Below, one piece after another: positions 1 to 14,233 of a stretch of DNA of 64,000 nucleotides. Numbering within the stretch: position 1 is the first letter of the stretch; each line of letters opens with the position of its first letter. The position numbers and the translations under genes are program-made. Origin of the DNA: Dicaeum eximium (Eukaryota; Chordata; Aves; Passeriformes; Dicaeidae); contig VWZP01002400.1 in the NCBI GenBank assembly GCA_013396995.1, positions 2,356,001 to 2,420,000 of the forward strand. The letters run 5' to 3'. The notes under the pieces were generated by a model. The model was not told the DNA's origin. It searched no databases and worked only from the letters and a program-made list of their open reading frames with translations.

Positions 1-122
1 CTGTGGCCTTCTGTATGGATATCCAAGAGGCTTCACACAGATGTGGTGGATTTCATGTGCTGTGTATGAACTACAGCTCTTCTATACCTTTCTGCTATCC
101 CAGAATATGATAGCAGAATGTA

Positions 123-152
123 TCATGTATCTTAAGCTCATGTATCTTAAGG
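123..152. repeat. 15-bp tandem duplication (2 copies)
   Basis: The 14-mer tcatgtatcttaag occurs at 123-136 and again at 138-151, giving a 15-bp period. It is a simple local duplication with no evident function. Confidence 0.8.
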
Positions 153-1389
153 AAAGAAATAGAAGGTTATACATTAAAGAGAAATGTATGTTCATATGTA
201 TTAATAAACTGCAACTGGCTGACATTTGAATCCAAGCTGTTGTGCTTCTGAGAAGTTAAATAGTTAAGCAAGTACTTTATAGTGAATAATATTTATGATT
301 AATTTCTCCTCTTTTCCTCTTAACAAATCTTCTATGAAAGCACAATATATCTTCTGAGATGTACTTATTGTTTTAATTGATCTTTTTCATTCATTCTGGT
401 GGTGGCTTTCAAGCCTTGAATTACTTGGAGATTGTTAGTGCTTGAAATGCATTGATGCACCTGGATGCAGCTTTGACTTGGTTATATGGGAAGATAATTT
501 TTTGATGTCCAGGTAGAGATGAAATTAGTTTTTGGCGTGACCCTGCAATTTATAAAATCAGTTTTAGTGGTTTATGTTTTCAGTGTGGGAGAAGCAGAAA
601 TGTGCACAGAACATTTGGAACCACTGTAATTCATGGCAGAAACATTAAATATGCAGCACCTTTCTGCTTCACATACTTGTTAATTGTTTCTAATTCTTTC
701 CTTAAAATAGGTGTTTAAGGTTACTGGAGCAAAAGATTACTGTACATTTCTGCATAGCTTCCTATTTTTGGGGATTTCCTTTGACAAAAAACACATTGCT
801 TGTTCCAGGAATTAATCTGGTACCTGAGAGATACAAAATAAACAGAACAAGAAATCTACTGTTTAGGAAATAACATCAAGGGACTCCTGTGAATTTTCTT
901 TTACTTTTAGTAACACTCTGTAAGTTTTTCCAGAAGGAAGAAAATTCTTATCCTTCAATTTAAAGCCCTTCATGGATTCAAAAGTTGATTCAGTTCTAAT
1001 GTTATGAAGTATCCATTGCACACAGGAAAATCCCTAGGGAGGGCAAGAAGGGGAAGGAGAAGGAAATGAGAACAGGAGTGTATTGATTGCATCTGTGTAA
1101 ACAAAACAAAAACCCCCAGCCAATAAACAGCAATAACAAACCCCCATACACAAAAATAGCAAAAAGAATTTTAAGTTTGAAAGATACATTGAATATAGTA
1201 CAGCCCTTTCACATTGCCCTTAGAATGCTGAGGTCAAAGATGAAGTAAGTATATAGTGCCAGAGAAAAATAATTCAGATGATGAAGTGAGTTTTATGGGC
1301 TGTTGCAGTTCCTCCCCTATTCCCCTCTGCCTGCCTCGCTCACATGCAAAGGTGCACAGTCTGCAGATCTTCAGAGCCCACTGAGTTCA

Positions 1390-1440
1390 TCTATTCCCCT
1401 TTATGCTGAAAATGCTGACCAGAAATCAAAGGGGAATAGA
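1390..1440. repeat. Inverted repeat, 13-bp perfect arms
   Basis: The arm tctattccccttt (1390-1402) is the exact reverse complement of aaaggggaataga (1428-1440), with a 25-nt spacer. The short direct repeat gagttca flanks the structure on both sides. No transposase or other mobile-element hallmark is present. Confidence 0.8.
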
Positions 1441-2790
1441 GAGTTCAGGCAGGGAAGCTCCATCTGTGTCTCACTGTTTTTCACCATATAAAGCACAAAA
1501 TATCAACCTAAATTTGAAGTCTGCATCTACACTGAGGAGTAACAAATGAGATGTGCAAAGATCTGCATCCAAATATCTGAACTTACTTGCTCTTAGATAG
1601 TTTTGTTTCTTTAAAGGAAATGTTTGTGAAGCCGTTGCTTAGTTTTTAGGGAAAAAAATATTATGTCAACAGAGAAAAAAGGGATTGCAGCTGGTTTTGC
1701 AATTTGTTAAGCTAATGGGATTTCTTTTGGTGGTATTCTTCAAATGTGTTCTCAGCATACCCCATTATACAGTCCCATGGAACCATTTTAGTGTGTGCTG
1801 CAAATGTTTATTGCCAATATGATGAATTGTTTTACAATGCTCAGACAATCATAACAGATTTAGTGAACAAGTTTAAATCTTTTATTTTAACAAAAGCCCT
1901 CCTGGAACTCTCAAAAGAAGTAAACAGACCTTAGAACCATTACAGACACATTAAAAAAAAGAGACAGCAGTTAGTGTGACTGATATTTTTATATTTTTCC
2001 CATGATAAAACTTGCAAGTCATACAAATGACCCATTTTTGAGATTTTCTAGGGTTTTTTCCTAGTATTTGCATAGCACAGTGATATTGTAACTATAAAAA
2101 GTCCTAATAAAGCAAGGTTGATCATGCATGAGGATATTTTTTTCTAAATGTGGTCTGTGAAAGCTCACAGCTTTTAATTCATGCCTGTTTATATTGTTTC
2201 TTGTGATTGCATTGACACCCTTGGGATGGCAGGAGCATTGTGCTAATTCATCTGTTGGGGCTTGTAAGTAATTGGAATTATTTTCTAACTTCAAAATAAA
2301 ATAATAAGATGGTGAGAAACTTGGGAGCCATGGACTGGGTAATGGTGAGCTGAAGACTGACTGTCAGGCTGAAAGGGCTGGTGGACAGCCATGAGCAGGG
2401 TGCCCCAGGAGTTAATGTAGAGGCCAGTTCTTTCCCCAGAAGTTGTAGCATCAAAGAAATACAAATTTTATTAAAACAATCCATATTTTTCTAGGGCCAC
2501 AATCTGAAAACAATTTTGTAGAAAGAGGGGTGCTAGTTCACAGAGTGCATACATTCATTGCTTTGCTATGCTGGGGATGTGTTTAACTTTTTTTTTTTTC
2601 TTTTTGTAGTCCTAGTTGAAGTCTCAGATTTATTTTTTTTTTTTAATGAAAGGACTAATTTTGTTACAGTTGCAGGAAATTCCACACTGAAATCATCAGG
2701 CTTGCAGGGAATGGAAATTAAAGAAGAATTTGGTCTGGAATACTTTCAAATTCTCCCCATCCTCATAAATAAATGAATAAAAAGAAAACC

Positions 2791-3220
2791 TCAGAACTGA
2801 GCAGAAGTCTGTGTGCTTGTGCAGGAGCCAGCATGGCTGGGGTTTTGCAGCCACCAAGGCAGAGGGTTCAGTCGTGGCAAGAGTTATGAACTGTGCCATG
2901 CTTTGGGCAGGAGGTGGCTGGGGTCCCTGCCAGCCCTGGTGGTTCTGCTGTGCTCCTGTGGAGTGAGCCAGGGATTCTTTTGTCTCTGTAGCCTCTGGTG
3001 CTGCTCCTGGGGGTGAATTCCTACTGCTGTCTGCTTCGGTGGCAGCAAACTCTGGGTGGTGAAAGATGGAGCTGGCCACTGAACTGTCACACACCTTTGG
3101 AGTAGGTGCTCTTTTGCTGTGCCAGGGGAAGGGATTCTTGACACTGCAAAGCAGAAGGAAGCAGCAGCTTTCCCTGGACTGTTTATTGGGTAGGACTTGA
3201 AATACAGCACTGTGTGGGAA
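2791..3220. other. GC-richer patch, no recognised gene
   Basis: This patch is visibly richer in G and C than its neighbours. It therefore carries several overlapping open frames on both strands (up to 132 codons on the minus strand). None has a recognisable domain, and having several frames open at once is what low stop-codon density produces. I could not match it to a known repeat. Confidence 0.5.
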
Positions 3221-3518
3221 AGAGCAAAGTGAAGTGAGACTGAAGCAGGACTAGTGGTAAGATCTCAGGAGCAATTTAGATCAGGTGTGTGTACCTGTTT
3301 CTCTTTAAAAAATTAAGTATCTTCTGTACACCTTTTGGAAGCAAAGATACTGTGGGGTCTATTGTATGGGGATTGCTAAGCAAAATCTTAGCACATTTTT
3401 GGATGGAAAATGAGCAAAGACATAGCAGGACTGCCAGGTTTTGGAGGAGGGAGTTTGTGGAGAGCAGCTAAATGGTGTTGCCTTGTTCCAAGCCTCCTCC
3501 AGCTGTGCATTATGGGTG

Positions 3519-3543
3519 CTACACCTACAAACTGTAGGTGTAG
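3519..3543. repeat. Perfect 11-bp hairpin, 3-nt loop
   Basis: The arm ctacacctaca (3519-3529) and its exact reverse complement tgtaggtgtag (3533-3543) enclose the loop aac. It belongs to a set of unusually tight short-loop hairpins in this window. Confidence 0.85.
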
Positions 3544-6500
3544 AGAAAACTGCGAACTTATTTTGCAGATCACATTTATTTATACTTCTATTCTTTAGCT
3601 ATGTTTCCTTATACATAATTTTGGGTTATAGTACATGAACTCGTATAAGCTGCAGTTCCTTACCATCTGTGACCATTTTCTGACTAATTTACACCTACCT
3701 ATGGTGTTCCTTAGCACAACAAATCAGCCTGCCTGAAGATCTGCTTTTGGGCCTACCTGTCTATACAAAGAAAGCAAGTTGTAGTCTGATTTTCTACTCA
3801 ACAGTCGCACAGTGTAAACGGAATGGGAATAATTTGTTTTTCCTTTCCTGAATAAAAGATACTGTGTTTGTTCAGGAACTTCTTATTAAAAAAAGTACAT
3901 GCCACGAAATATGTAGCAGTGAGATAACACATGCCTCAAGGAACTCTGTGAGGCGCATACTTTTGAAAATATTTTATTTCTGTATTCCTTTTTGAAAAGA
4001 AGTGTCAAAATACAGAAAGCCAACAGGGAGCTCTCACTAATGCACCAAACAGATTTTATTTGCAACATATTTGTACATAGGACCTTCCAGTCAAAAAAGA
4101 TATAATTAATTCCCTGGAACACTGGTATATATGTTTTAGTGGTTTTGAAGGTAAAAAAAAAATACAGGATAGAGATAAAAATTGTAAAGAATGATCCTGG
4201 TATATAAAGACTTGCACAAAAAATCTGTTCCCATACATATGCTCCTATATATATTGGATTGCAGGACTGTGACCCACGTATGCATTGTCTTTATTGACCT
4301 GGGGACAAATTGCTTTAGAATTTTAGAAAAATTCTTTAACCCTTAAGTAACAGGGAAAACATCTGATTGTATTAAATACATCTCCATTCACTGTTTAGCT
4401 ATTATGGAGTTATTTGATCTCATCCTTTGGTGGACATGGGCAATAAGTCCTGTCCTTGACAACATTAAATTTGCATTCAGATGTTTCTTTGGCTAGTCCT
4501 AGAATAACATTCTATATGGATCCTGGCTTTTTTTCCTTCTTTTTTCCCTCCCTGATCACCAATATATGGCAAAAGCATGCAGCCATATTTCCAGAGAAAT
4601 CTTCTTGGATATCTTAGTTCCAAAGCAGTGAGTACAAACACTGACCTGAACATGAATATCTCAGCTGCCTTGTAAAACAGGAAGGGCATGTAAGGAAGGA
4701 CTTCCTCACAGCTAAGGAATACATCATAAATAGTGTCTAACCTACTGGGGCCTCCACTGGAACATCTGAAATATTTCGTAATGTAGGTGTTTATGATTTT
4801 CTCTTCTACCTATCTAATTTTTCTGGGGGTAACGGCTTTCTTCTATACTGATCTCAGATATAAGATAGAGAAGAAATTATATTGTGAAATAATTCATAGA
4901 CAACAAGAGTTTGTTTACAAATCTGTTTTGCAAGGCTGACTTCTTTTTTTCTCTTTTTCTTGAAAAATATTATTTAAATAATTTTACAAAGGCCGGATGG
5001 TTTTAAGGAACTTGACCATTACAATACATCATCATCAGTAAAATAGCTACATTGAATTTCAGTTGAGTTCTCAGGGCTTTTTTTTTTTAAACATTTTATT
5101 TCATGATTATTTATAATTTTCTGTTTTATCATCTTCTTTGTGTAATTGAGCAAAGTGTTTGTGTTTTCCATTTGTTTGCTTGTTTGTTTTACCCCTAAGC
5201 CTGGACAGTTTAGCAGCTTGACCTTATATTTCAGTGTAAGCTTTTTCTTTGTTTTGACCGTACTCATCACCACAGCCCTTTGGCTCTAAAGCCAGTATCC
5301 TTAAAGAAAGAATTTATACAACTGGAGGTAAAGGCTTTTTAGAGATCTCTTCTGGAACAGCACTGAGAAAAGTATTTGCTTTTCACAAACCCCATCCTGC
5401 TCTGCTAGGTGCTGTAAGGCAGCAATTACTCGTCTTATTTCACCCCAATGAAACACCATTTTGTAAGATAAAATAACACCTGGTAAGGAGCAGCTTTCTT
5501 CAGAAAAAAAAACCAAAAAAACATCTCTTACACTATTGCCAGTTTAATGAATGAAAAATAACTCTTTCCTTCCCAAAGTTATTTTGCAAGAGTTGTCTGA
5601 GGAAACTTAGGAGATTGCAGGATGAAGTAGCTCACAGAATAGTATTTTTATAAGTATGATTTCAAAGTACAGAAAAGAACTCTTCCTGCCTTCAGACTTG
5701 GCTTGGAAAAGGAGTTGTTGTAGCTGTTCTGCAGTGTGTTCTCCAAGAATGCATCCAGCAAACTCTGAAGTTATCCTGAAGCTCTTCCTGTGCAGGAAGC
5801 TGGGGTGCAAGGAGGTGACAGGAGCATCAGGTGTAAGTCTATATTCTTCTAAAATACCCTAGACCATATACATCTGCCTCTTTTGAGCCATCCCCATCTC
5901 CAGCTATCCAGAGATTGGAAATCTAAGCTCAGTTGTTTCAGTTCTTGAAGGGAAATGGGAAGCAATGAGTTATCCTGCAGACAGTCCAGGGCTCCTGGAC
6001 TTGGTTTACCTGGGTGAGCTGTAGGAACTGAGCTTGGAAGAGAGGTAAATTTCCCATCACCTCAGTGAGTTTCAGAGTGTAGTGCCTCTTGCCATGGTGC
6101 TCTGCCCTACCACCCAGGCATGGACAGAGACATTGCTGATCCTTGAGGCACTCTTGTGGGAAGTGCAGTGTGATTGATTAACTTCAGCTGACTTTCCTCA
6201 GTTTGATTTTATTTGTATTAACAAAAAAGTGCAGCTGATTCTTAAGCTCATTCCTGGTCATAAGTAAGGCAGTTAAAGTGCAAAATGGAGTTGAGGGAGA
6301 AGTGTTTCCATACTGGAGGTACAATCTGTGTGTGTAAGACCAGCTCTCCTACTGGTGTTGAGTGCAATGGACACAGCTGTGTGGTGAAGTCTTCCCCATC
6401 ATCTCTAGATTTCTAAGGGGTTTATGAAGGTTCCACGTAGCCTTTACTTTATGGCAAAGATTCTTGTGTACTTAAGAAGATGAGTAATCCTTCAGAGTTA

Positions 6501-7711
6501 AATTATGTATTCACAAGTTCAAATGCAGATGTGTTCAGGTTCAATAGTATTTTCTTGACTGTGTACAACTAATAACTGCACACAGTGTTTATAATGCTAA
6601 TATGTCAAGCAATATTTAACAATCTTGCCCTTTATTTGGTCTCTTTGTTTAAATCTTTTGCCTGTTCAGCACTTTAAATTATCTTTAAATAGTGATTAAA
6701 ATTAATATTTGGAAAACACAGACTTAGGAAGAAAGCTTGAAAGAGGAGGTGACTTTTTTTGAGATTCTTACTCCTTTTTTTTTCCTTCTGTCATTTTCAT
6801 GTCCCTCTTATTTTCTTATTTCAAACTAGCTGGACCTGGTTCAAATACTCATGCTATATTGACGATATTTATGGATCAAAAGAATATGATTTCCATGGTA
6901 ACTGCTCCAGGTTTTGAGCAAATATCAGCTTTGAAGGTGCTTTTTCTCTTTTTGGTTTTTATTTTGTGCTTATTAGATTAACCCCAGGAGGGGCTTAGAT
7001 CTCATTTATAAACACATAACTTAATTTGAAGAAGAAAAGCAAATTTCAAAATAGAATGGAGTGTTCAAGAGATCAGATCTAGCTGCAGAGTTGCAGAATT
7101 GGATTCTTGCTTTGTCCTTGAGTGTTTAAGCTACTACACCTTTTAAAAAGCAATTTTTAGCATAGAATATGATGTTGTTTATGATCATGTGATTTCATAG
7201 TTTCTGAGTAAGTGTTTTGAGAGAGTTATTCACATTTACAGTGTCCATTTGCTGGTGGTGCATACGGTGTGGGTGGGTTGAGGGTGGCAGTGTAGTTGTG
7301 AGGTGAATTGAGGGAGAAGTGTTCTGAATGGGGAGCTGGCTCTGCAAGCACTGATGATAATAACTGAACCTGATTGTTCTTGCATGTAGCAAAATGCTCT
7401 GGGACTAAGTTTTCCCAGTTTGCATGCCTGCTCTGCCTGCATGTCCTGTGTCTTGCAAATCTGAACCCTGAAACAGCTGTAAGAGCCCTGCAGTCAGTGT
7501 ACACAGCTCTGGATTCTTTTACAGAGTTGGTTTTTATTGCCCACCATTATAAAAATGCATCTAATTCAGAGACTCATGAAGTACATAGCAAATTTTGATA
7601 ATTTAATTAATTGCCAAGAAGTCATCAATACTAAAAATAATCAATCCATGACTTTAAAGATGAAATTATTCTTGCTAAGGCTCAATTTTTATGGCTGTGG
7701 TTCAGAACTGT

Positions 7712-7726
7712 TGTGTGTGTGTGTGT
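7712..7726. repeat. (TG)n microsatellite, about 7.5 units
   Basis: An uninterrupted alternating TG tract of 15 bases, short enough to be only mildly polymorphic. Confidence 0.9.
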
Positions 7727-7960
7727 TTATGCATTTACACCCATGCACCTGAATGGTTGTGGGAATGCCCCAGTTGTTCAATGTAACATTAATTCTTCAT
7801 TATTCCTTGGTGCTGGTATCTCAAGGAATGAGGCAGGGAACTCCTAGGACACAACAGAATGTAATTGTCCCATGAGTAAGTTTAAACTATGTGCCACAAT
7901 ACACAGTCCTGAGAAAGCAAAACTGAGGCTGCACAAGCATTTCCTCCTTCTCTTGTTTGT

Positions 7961-7977
7961 AAAAAAAAAAAAAAAAA
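7961..7977. repeat. A17 homopolymer
   Basis: Seventeen consecutive A residues, followed shortly by another A-rich stretch near 7988. No retrocopied gene body is recognisable upstream, so I call it a simple homopolymer and not a retroposon tail. Confidence 0.85.
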
Positions 7978-9540
7978 GTATTTTAGAGAAAAAAAAATTA
8001 AGGCATTGGTTAGGAGCAGCAGAACCTCCCCATGTGTTATTGGCAGGGTTAGAAATATGAATTTTGAGCATAATAATAAAGCAGAGTCAAGGACAGGGGT
8101 TTTGATCTCTTCAAGCATCCAGTCTATAGATATCCTGGTTAGGTTGTAGGGAGCTACAATGTTGACTAATTTTGGTATATGTGGTTTATAGGATATTAGG
8201 GGAAAAAATACTTAGAATACTTTTCTCCATATTTTTCTATATCACCACCCACACTGTCAGCTGCTGTCATATTTTTCTGGCTTTGATACTGTTATTCATT
8301 AAAGAAAATAACAGATGAAAGTAACTTTGGCTACTCAGCTTCTGTGTAGTCTTGAACTTCATCAGTTTGTGGTATCATGTGATTGGGAAGTCCTGGCTGC
8401 TAACACTGGTGTTCTCTCAAAAGCCAGACAGCAACAGGCCTTTCCAGTTTTGGTTTCTAATTTTATTTATTGCATTATTCCTCAGAGAGCTAGAACATGA
8501 CTATATTTACAATGTATTTATTTTCTCACACAGAAGTGGAAATGGTTGAAAAAATACCATGAATTTTTCTCTATTCACTTTTGTTTTGTCTGAGTGAAGC
8601 AGGCTGTTGTGTTCCTATGGGGGCCTCCTGCACTTACAGAACATTTTGCCTTTGCTAGACCCAGGTACTGCTTCAGATGCAGTCAGGTTGCAGACACCAT
8701 GCAGTAGGAGCTCAGGCAGAAGGTAGCTAAGAACTGGAAAAACTGACCCTAGTGTTTTGGTTATCATTGCTTTACCAAATTTCACACTGAATTATGGTAT
8801 TAGAACAAAAGGTAATCAGAGGAAGTTGTCCGAGGTTTTCGCTGGAAGTGTGAAATCAAGATGAGTAACATTTCAGGAGTGTGCAGTCAAGCACCACGTT
8901 CCACTGAGTACCTTATGATTTTGACTCATCCATGCAAATATACTCTGGTTGTCTGTATTCTCACCAAAAGTTTTGTAAACTCTGGTCAATACCTTAAGGA
9001 TCAAGGTTTACAAGGCTGTACTGGAATGAAAAGACAGGAAATTTCTTTTTTACAGATTCTCCCCTGATAAGCATGTTTCAAGACTCTGAACAGGATAAAA
9101 AAGATTGTGTTGCTTCATGTAAATAAGTGAATATTTCTCATAGTTCTAACTGTGAAGTATTTCTGGCCTTTTTTCAATAGTTGAATTTCTCATACTTGGT
9201 AAAACTAAGAGCAGATTTTATAAAGCTTTTTTAGGATGGCTTCTTTAGAGATGTCTTTTTAATATTTGAGAATTGCAAGTGAAATTATGCATAGACATAC
9301 CTGGTTGATTCAGTCTTTATATTTTGCATACTAATTTTATCCTGCCAGAGCTATTTAATTCAACTGAGTTACCTTTGATGTTTGTAGGAATCCTGAAGTA
9401 AAACTGCTCTTTCCTATCTCAGGGGCTGAATAACTTCCAAAGGGATGCTCCATGGGGTGTCTGCAGCTCAGCTCCTCGTAGGGAAAGGGGGAATTACACA
9501 TCCATAGCACTTTGGTCATGTCAAGGATACCCTGCTACTC

Positions 9541-9554
9541 TTTTTTTTTTTTTT
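9541..9554. repeat. T14 homopolymer
   Basis: Fourteen consecutive T residues between unique sequence. No associated retroposon body is recognised on the minus strand. Confidence 0.85.
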
Positions 9555-9928
9555 ACCCCAAATTAAGCCTAATTTGTTTGTTTCCTTGCTACAGGGTAAC
9601 ATTTTTAAATCTTTTTGAAAAGGTTCCCTTGTTCCCCAAATACATACAGATGTCTTGTTTTCAGAAACAGGTAAACTAGCAAAAACTGTTTACAAATTCC
9701 ACTTCAGAAGTGCTGAAGTATTTCTGCTGAATTTCAGTGTTGCAGGTCTATGTACAACTGTTCTTCTATCAAGTGGGATGCTTTGACTTCAGGAGAGATA
9801 ATAGCACGCAGGGTCTTTAACCTTTAGGTCATTTGACTGAGTGCTGCCTGATTTGCCATAGATTAAGAGTCATTTGTATGTGCTGCCTTCACTGGCCTGT
9901 GTGAAATGACTCAATGACTTCAGTTTGC

Positions 9929-9982
9929 TTCATGGAGGAGAATTCTCCATGTTACAGGTTACAACCTGTCTCCATGTTACAG
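9929..9982. repeat. Composite of direct and inverted short repeats
   Basis: The 14-mer tctccatgttacag occurs at 9944-9957 and 9969-9982. Between them lies the inverted repeat acaggtt/aacctgt with a 2-base loop. Upstream, catggag pairs with ctccatg. It looks like a local rearrangement scar. Confidence 0.6.
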
Positions 9983-11361
9983 CCTTTATCTTGAGCTGTT
10001 TTACCCCTCACTAGTTCCTTGTTGAGAAACTACATTTGCTCACGAAGAATCACAATGGAAAATGTCAAGTCATTTTGAATTTGCCAGATGAGGAAAGAAA
10101 GGAAGAAAGCCCCATAACAGAAATAACTTTTATGAGGGTGAGCCAAGACAGGCATTTAACTCCTCTTCATCATATGGTTTTATTATGTAATGCTTTAAAT
10201 ACAGAAAAGGAAGGCAGGTGGCAACCAAAGAGCAGGGGAGGACACCAGCCACTGGAGAGCAGGACCATGATTATGAAGGAAGGACAGCCACAGAGCTCAT
10301 AAGATTAACGGAGGAGTACAGGGCTCACCCAAATTTGGGATTCTTTAAGAGCAGATAGTGGGTTCACGCCTTATGACATCTTCTTTCCCCTGCTCTATAT
10401 CTCTTTCTCCATGTTGTTTCAAATTCATTTTCCAGTGTGGCTTAAGGCCTTTTGTGATTTCTTTCTCCCAGGGATTGGCTTTTCTATTACTTTTTGCTAC
10501 CACATAGTTTTCACTTTTGTTTTATGTTTAATGTCATCTAGATGTTAATGTAAAATAGCCTGAGATGGTTGTGTATTTTATGAGTCATAAACTGTTGCTT
10601 GTCCTGTTTATGGCAGTGATAATGGTGTGAGACTAGATATGTTAGACAATTAGAGACAAAATTGTTTGGATTCTTGTTGGTCCTGGAAATGTACAGGTTT
10701 AAATAGCTATCAGTAGGTCATATGAACTAATAGTTCAGAATTTAAAATAAATAAAATGAAAATAACATTACTTAGAGTTCTGCAGTTACCTGGAGAATCT
10801 GACTGTGGAGGTGCTGTTTCACATTGACAAAATGTTCTCACTCAGAGCCCAACAAGTCTCCAAGTTTCCATGTTTTCAAAAAGGCAATATTTTACTGGCT
10901 TTAGATATTTCTGTGTGTTAGAGTCAGGTTAACTTCATGTGAGAGTCCCACATAGCCAATGGTTTGAGCTCTTGTGATGAGGAGGTAAGGACAATGCAGT
11001 TTGTTTAGTTATGATAGCAGCAGTGATACAGGAAACATCAGTTCATGTAAGTCAGTGTCAGGTCTGTGCCATTTCAGCACATCCCTGGAATCTCACACTG
11101 GCTCTCTGCATTTTACAGTGTTTGTGCTATTGAAAATCCCTTTACATCACTGTGTTGTTTTGCTTCTAAGGTTGCAATGAGGCCAAAGGACTTAATGCTC
11201 CAGGCTGTTAAGCACTTCTACTGTTGTGCTGTACACCCTCAAATTCTATTGCCTGAAGTACTCAGTGACATGCAAGATAGTTCCACTCTAGAAAGAGAAA
11301 TGCACTCAAAGTGGTTTTCAGTTCTCTGATAAAAGTCACTATGGCCCATGGAAGGGACAGG

Positions 11362-11375
11362 TATTATTATTATTA
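11362..11375. repeat. (TAT)n microsatellite
   Basis: Four to five TAT units, closely followed by an 18-base hairpin with 8-bp arms (11393-11410). Confidence 0.75.
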
Positions 11376-12443
11376 ATATTCAGGCACCATACCAGTAGCA
11401 TCTGCTACTGCATTTCACTTGTTCCTCAAAAATGTAGAGAAATGGTTCTTGGTCACCAGAGATTGGAAGATTTTTACTGTCCCTATCACACTTTTTACCT
11501 GTTACTTGTCTCTTTGTCCAAAATAAATCTTCCGGCTGCCCTCTGAGACACTGCTAGGTGGAAGTTTTTATTTAAGAGCTAAAACCAGAAACAATGATTT
11601 TACAAAGATGGCATTCCTATTCTATTCACTTTTCTTCATCCTAAAGCACAAAGTCTCCATGAATAATTATTCTAGTAGTAGTTTTCAGTCTTGACATAAC
11701 TGGATGTTATTGAAATTTATTTGAACTTTTTGCAAGAAGTAGCCATGTTTGAGTATTATAAATTAACATTCTCAATGTGATCTAAATATGGAAATTGTCA
11801 TGCTGTCTTTTGTAATACAGCTGAAGATAGCAGTTACCCTCATCAGGTCCAGCTGTGAAGTCAGATTTTTTACAGACCAAACTGATAAAAGGGACTTTTC
11901 TGTGAGTGAAATGATTGAGTTGCAAAATTGAGCCACCACCCCAGACTCGTTCTCTAGTCAGTGGAGAGGGGAAGTGGGTCCACAGGGCAGTTCATCCCCT
12001 ACAAAAAGACCATTTCTAGGGTGGAGTGCACTCATTCCTTGACTATGGAGATACATAGATTATATATATAGGCTAAACACCCATGTTCCTTTCCATGTTG
12101 AAAAATAATCAGAGTTGATTCTTACCCTAAAATCATGAATTAACACACCCAAGTAATATGCTTTTGGCATCCGAGTGAAAGAGGACTGTAATTAGTCTTT
12201 ATCTCTGAATCATTACTCAAACAAACCTTTAAGGGAATTGTTCCTGATTAATGGTTGCAGGACCAAGATCTGTAAGAATCTTTGTAGGAGAGATGATGAT
12301 CTCTGCTGCTTTAATGAGTTTTAGTTCTGAGATTCATTATAGCTGAGCTGGCCTTATGAGTGGCCCTGAAAAATGAATTCTCTCTGAGTGTGCTGCCAGC
12401 ACTGAGCTGGATAGGTATTTGTATGGGGCCCTTGCAAACATTT

Positions 12444-12455
12444 CCCCCCCCCCCC
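12444..12455. repeat. C12 homopolymer
   Basis: Twelve consecutive C residues in otherwise AT-rich DNA. Long C runs are uncommon in vertebrate intergenic DNA and prone to sequencing length error. Confidence 0.85.
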
Positions 12456-14233
12456 TCCCTAAAAGTGGAGTCCACTCTTGTTTCTTTAAGCACAACTCTT
12501 GGTCTTCCTTTTATAGAATGTGTGAGAAACAGGGCTAGAGAAATGTGATTATATTCTTGGCTTTGTAAATCAGAGTAACTTCACTGAGTGAAAACACTGT
12601 CCTACTGTTTCATTACAAGAGGAAGGGCATGACTGAGGTCTTTCTTACACTTGTGTGTATCATTCTTCAGCTCAGGAGACTTGGTCTTGTAGTCCAATAC
12701 TGTAAGGGGGGAATCCTCTGCATGCCTACTTTCTTCTGTTGGTATAGCTGAAGTAGGCTTGCCAAGAGGATGCATGAATAATTTGTTAAAAATATTAGAT
12801 GTTTGAATTGAAGACTACAGAGAATTTAATTTAAATGTAAAGTTTATCTGTGCTGTGAATGTAGTCAATTTAATAGAACTATTTATGAAAATTAGAAAAA
12901 GGAAAACCACAATTTTTTTAGACAATGGTGGGGAATTTTGTTCTTTAAGGTGTTGATCTTTTCAAAGCAACAACAAATCTTCATGGCATGGCAAGGCAAG
13001 TTCTTATATCTTCTGTATTTTATTCTCTTTTAGTATTTCCTTTTCTTTTAATAGGTGTTTCGGATTTAGCAATAGGGTCTCAGATGTTAGTTTTCATTTC
13101 AGAACAATTGGCCTGGAATGAGACAGACGAGAGAGATCACTCTTAATTCCTTTATTCCTGTTGTACTCTTCCTGTACTCCCTCTCTGTCTTTCCCTCCCC
13201 TCCCCACCTAGCTGTTTCCCTCGTCCTCTACTGGAATTGCCATCCTCTCTGAAAGGACACCGTCAAGGAACTTACTGATCATCTTTCTACAGTACATGGA
13301 TTGTTGGAGATGTCTCTGACTCAGGTTTTAAACCATGAAGCGCAGTGGGGAATTTTTCCAATCTCTAAGGGCTTGCTGTCTCCTGAAACCAAATAATGTC
13401 TTTGTGCACGTTCTTTTTAAATTTTTTTTTAATACCTCAGTGTGCTTTTTAGCACAATGTGTTACTGTTACAGTTGTGTGAACTTGACTTTTTGAAACTC
13501 TTTTATTTTTAAACATTCTGTCATGAACAACTTCATCCTCCATCACTTAGTCACAGAAGGATGTTTTGGCTTTTTCAGCCTCATTTAACATGAGCTTAGC
13601 ACTTAGTTTGTACAAGATCTGTACTCTTGCATCAGACGACAATCGATCTCTGCTGTCTTAATGGTGTTTTGCTGAGATTTGAGATTTGGATCTACTCTCC
13701 AGTAAAAAGGTCTGCTGCTGAGGCCTGGGGCAGACTTGAGTTCTGCAGGTTTCTAGATGAGCCTTTATAAAGTTGTCTATTGCAATAATCACGTTCATAT
13801 GGTGCTTTAAATAGAAGTTAGAGATCTACTTTCTTACTCCCATCCTCTTGGTTGTCTTTGATGTCCAGGAAGGCTGGCCACACTCACTTTGCAAAGTGGA
13901 ACAGTTAATTTCCCTTTAAAGAATGAACGGAAAAGATTATTTTTTTTCTCCCTTGGCAGTTGCCTATAGGAATGCCTTTCATGAGGTTCCCTTTATTTTT
14001 CACAGAAGGAAAGCAAAGACTCAGTGCTCAGAGCATCTCAATCACAAGATGTAGATGTAGTGTTCTGAATGGGATCTTAGCTCTGTCCAGGCCTATTTAC
14101 CGCAGTGGTTTCCAGCTGCTTCCCTCAAAACTGTTCTAGGTGAGAGGGACATAGTTAAGAAACAGTTTTGTGTCCAAAACTAGAATTTGTAGTGCTGTTT
14201 ACAATTTCTTGATTGAGAGAGTTATAGGATATC

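Larger units (their letters stand above)
1..2790. other. AT-rich unique noncoding sequence
   Basis: No gene is supported here. The open frames are at most 77 codons, overlap frames on the other strand and resemble nothing I know. Small structures are a 15-bp tandem duplication near 123 and a 13-bp inverted repeat near 1390, listed separately. Poly-T runs lie near 2589 and 2632. The stretch 1105-1150 is A/C-rich low-complexity sequence. Confidence 0.7.
3221..12443. other. AT-rich unique noncoding sequence
   Basis: About 9 kb without a supportable gene. Open frames are short (92 codons or fewer) and unrecognised. Simple features are a TG microsatellite at 7712-7726, an A17 run at 7961-7977, a T14 run at 9541-9554 and a TAT repeat at 11362-11375. 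Small inverted repeats lie at 3519, 9926 and 11393. No CR1, LTR or other interspersed element was recognised. Confidence 0.65.

Noticed and set aside
4690..4780. Possible CR1 3' fragment (aaggacttcctcac, then cactggaac)
   Set aside because: Only scattered short similarities to the avian CR1 consensus as I remember it, with wrong spacing, so not enough to call.
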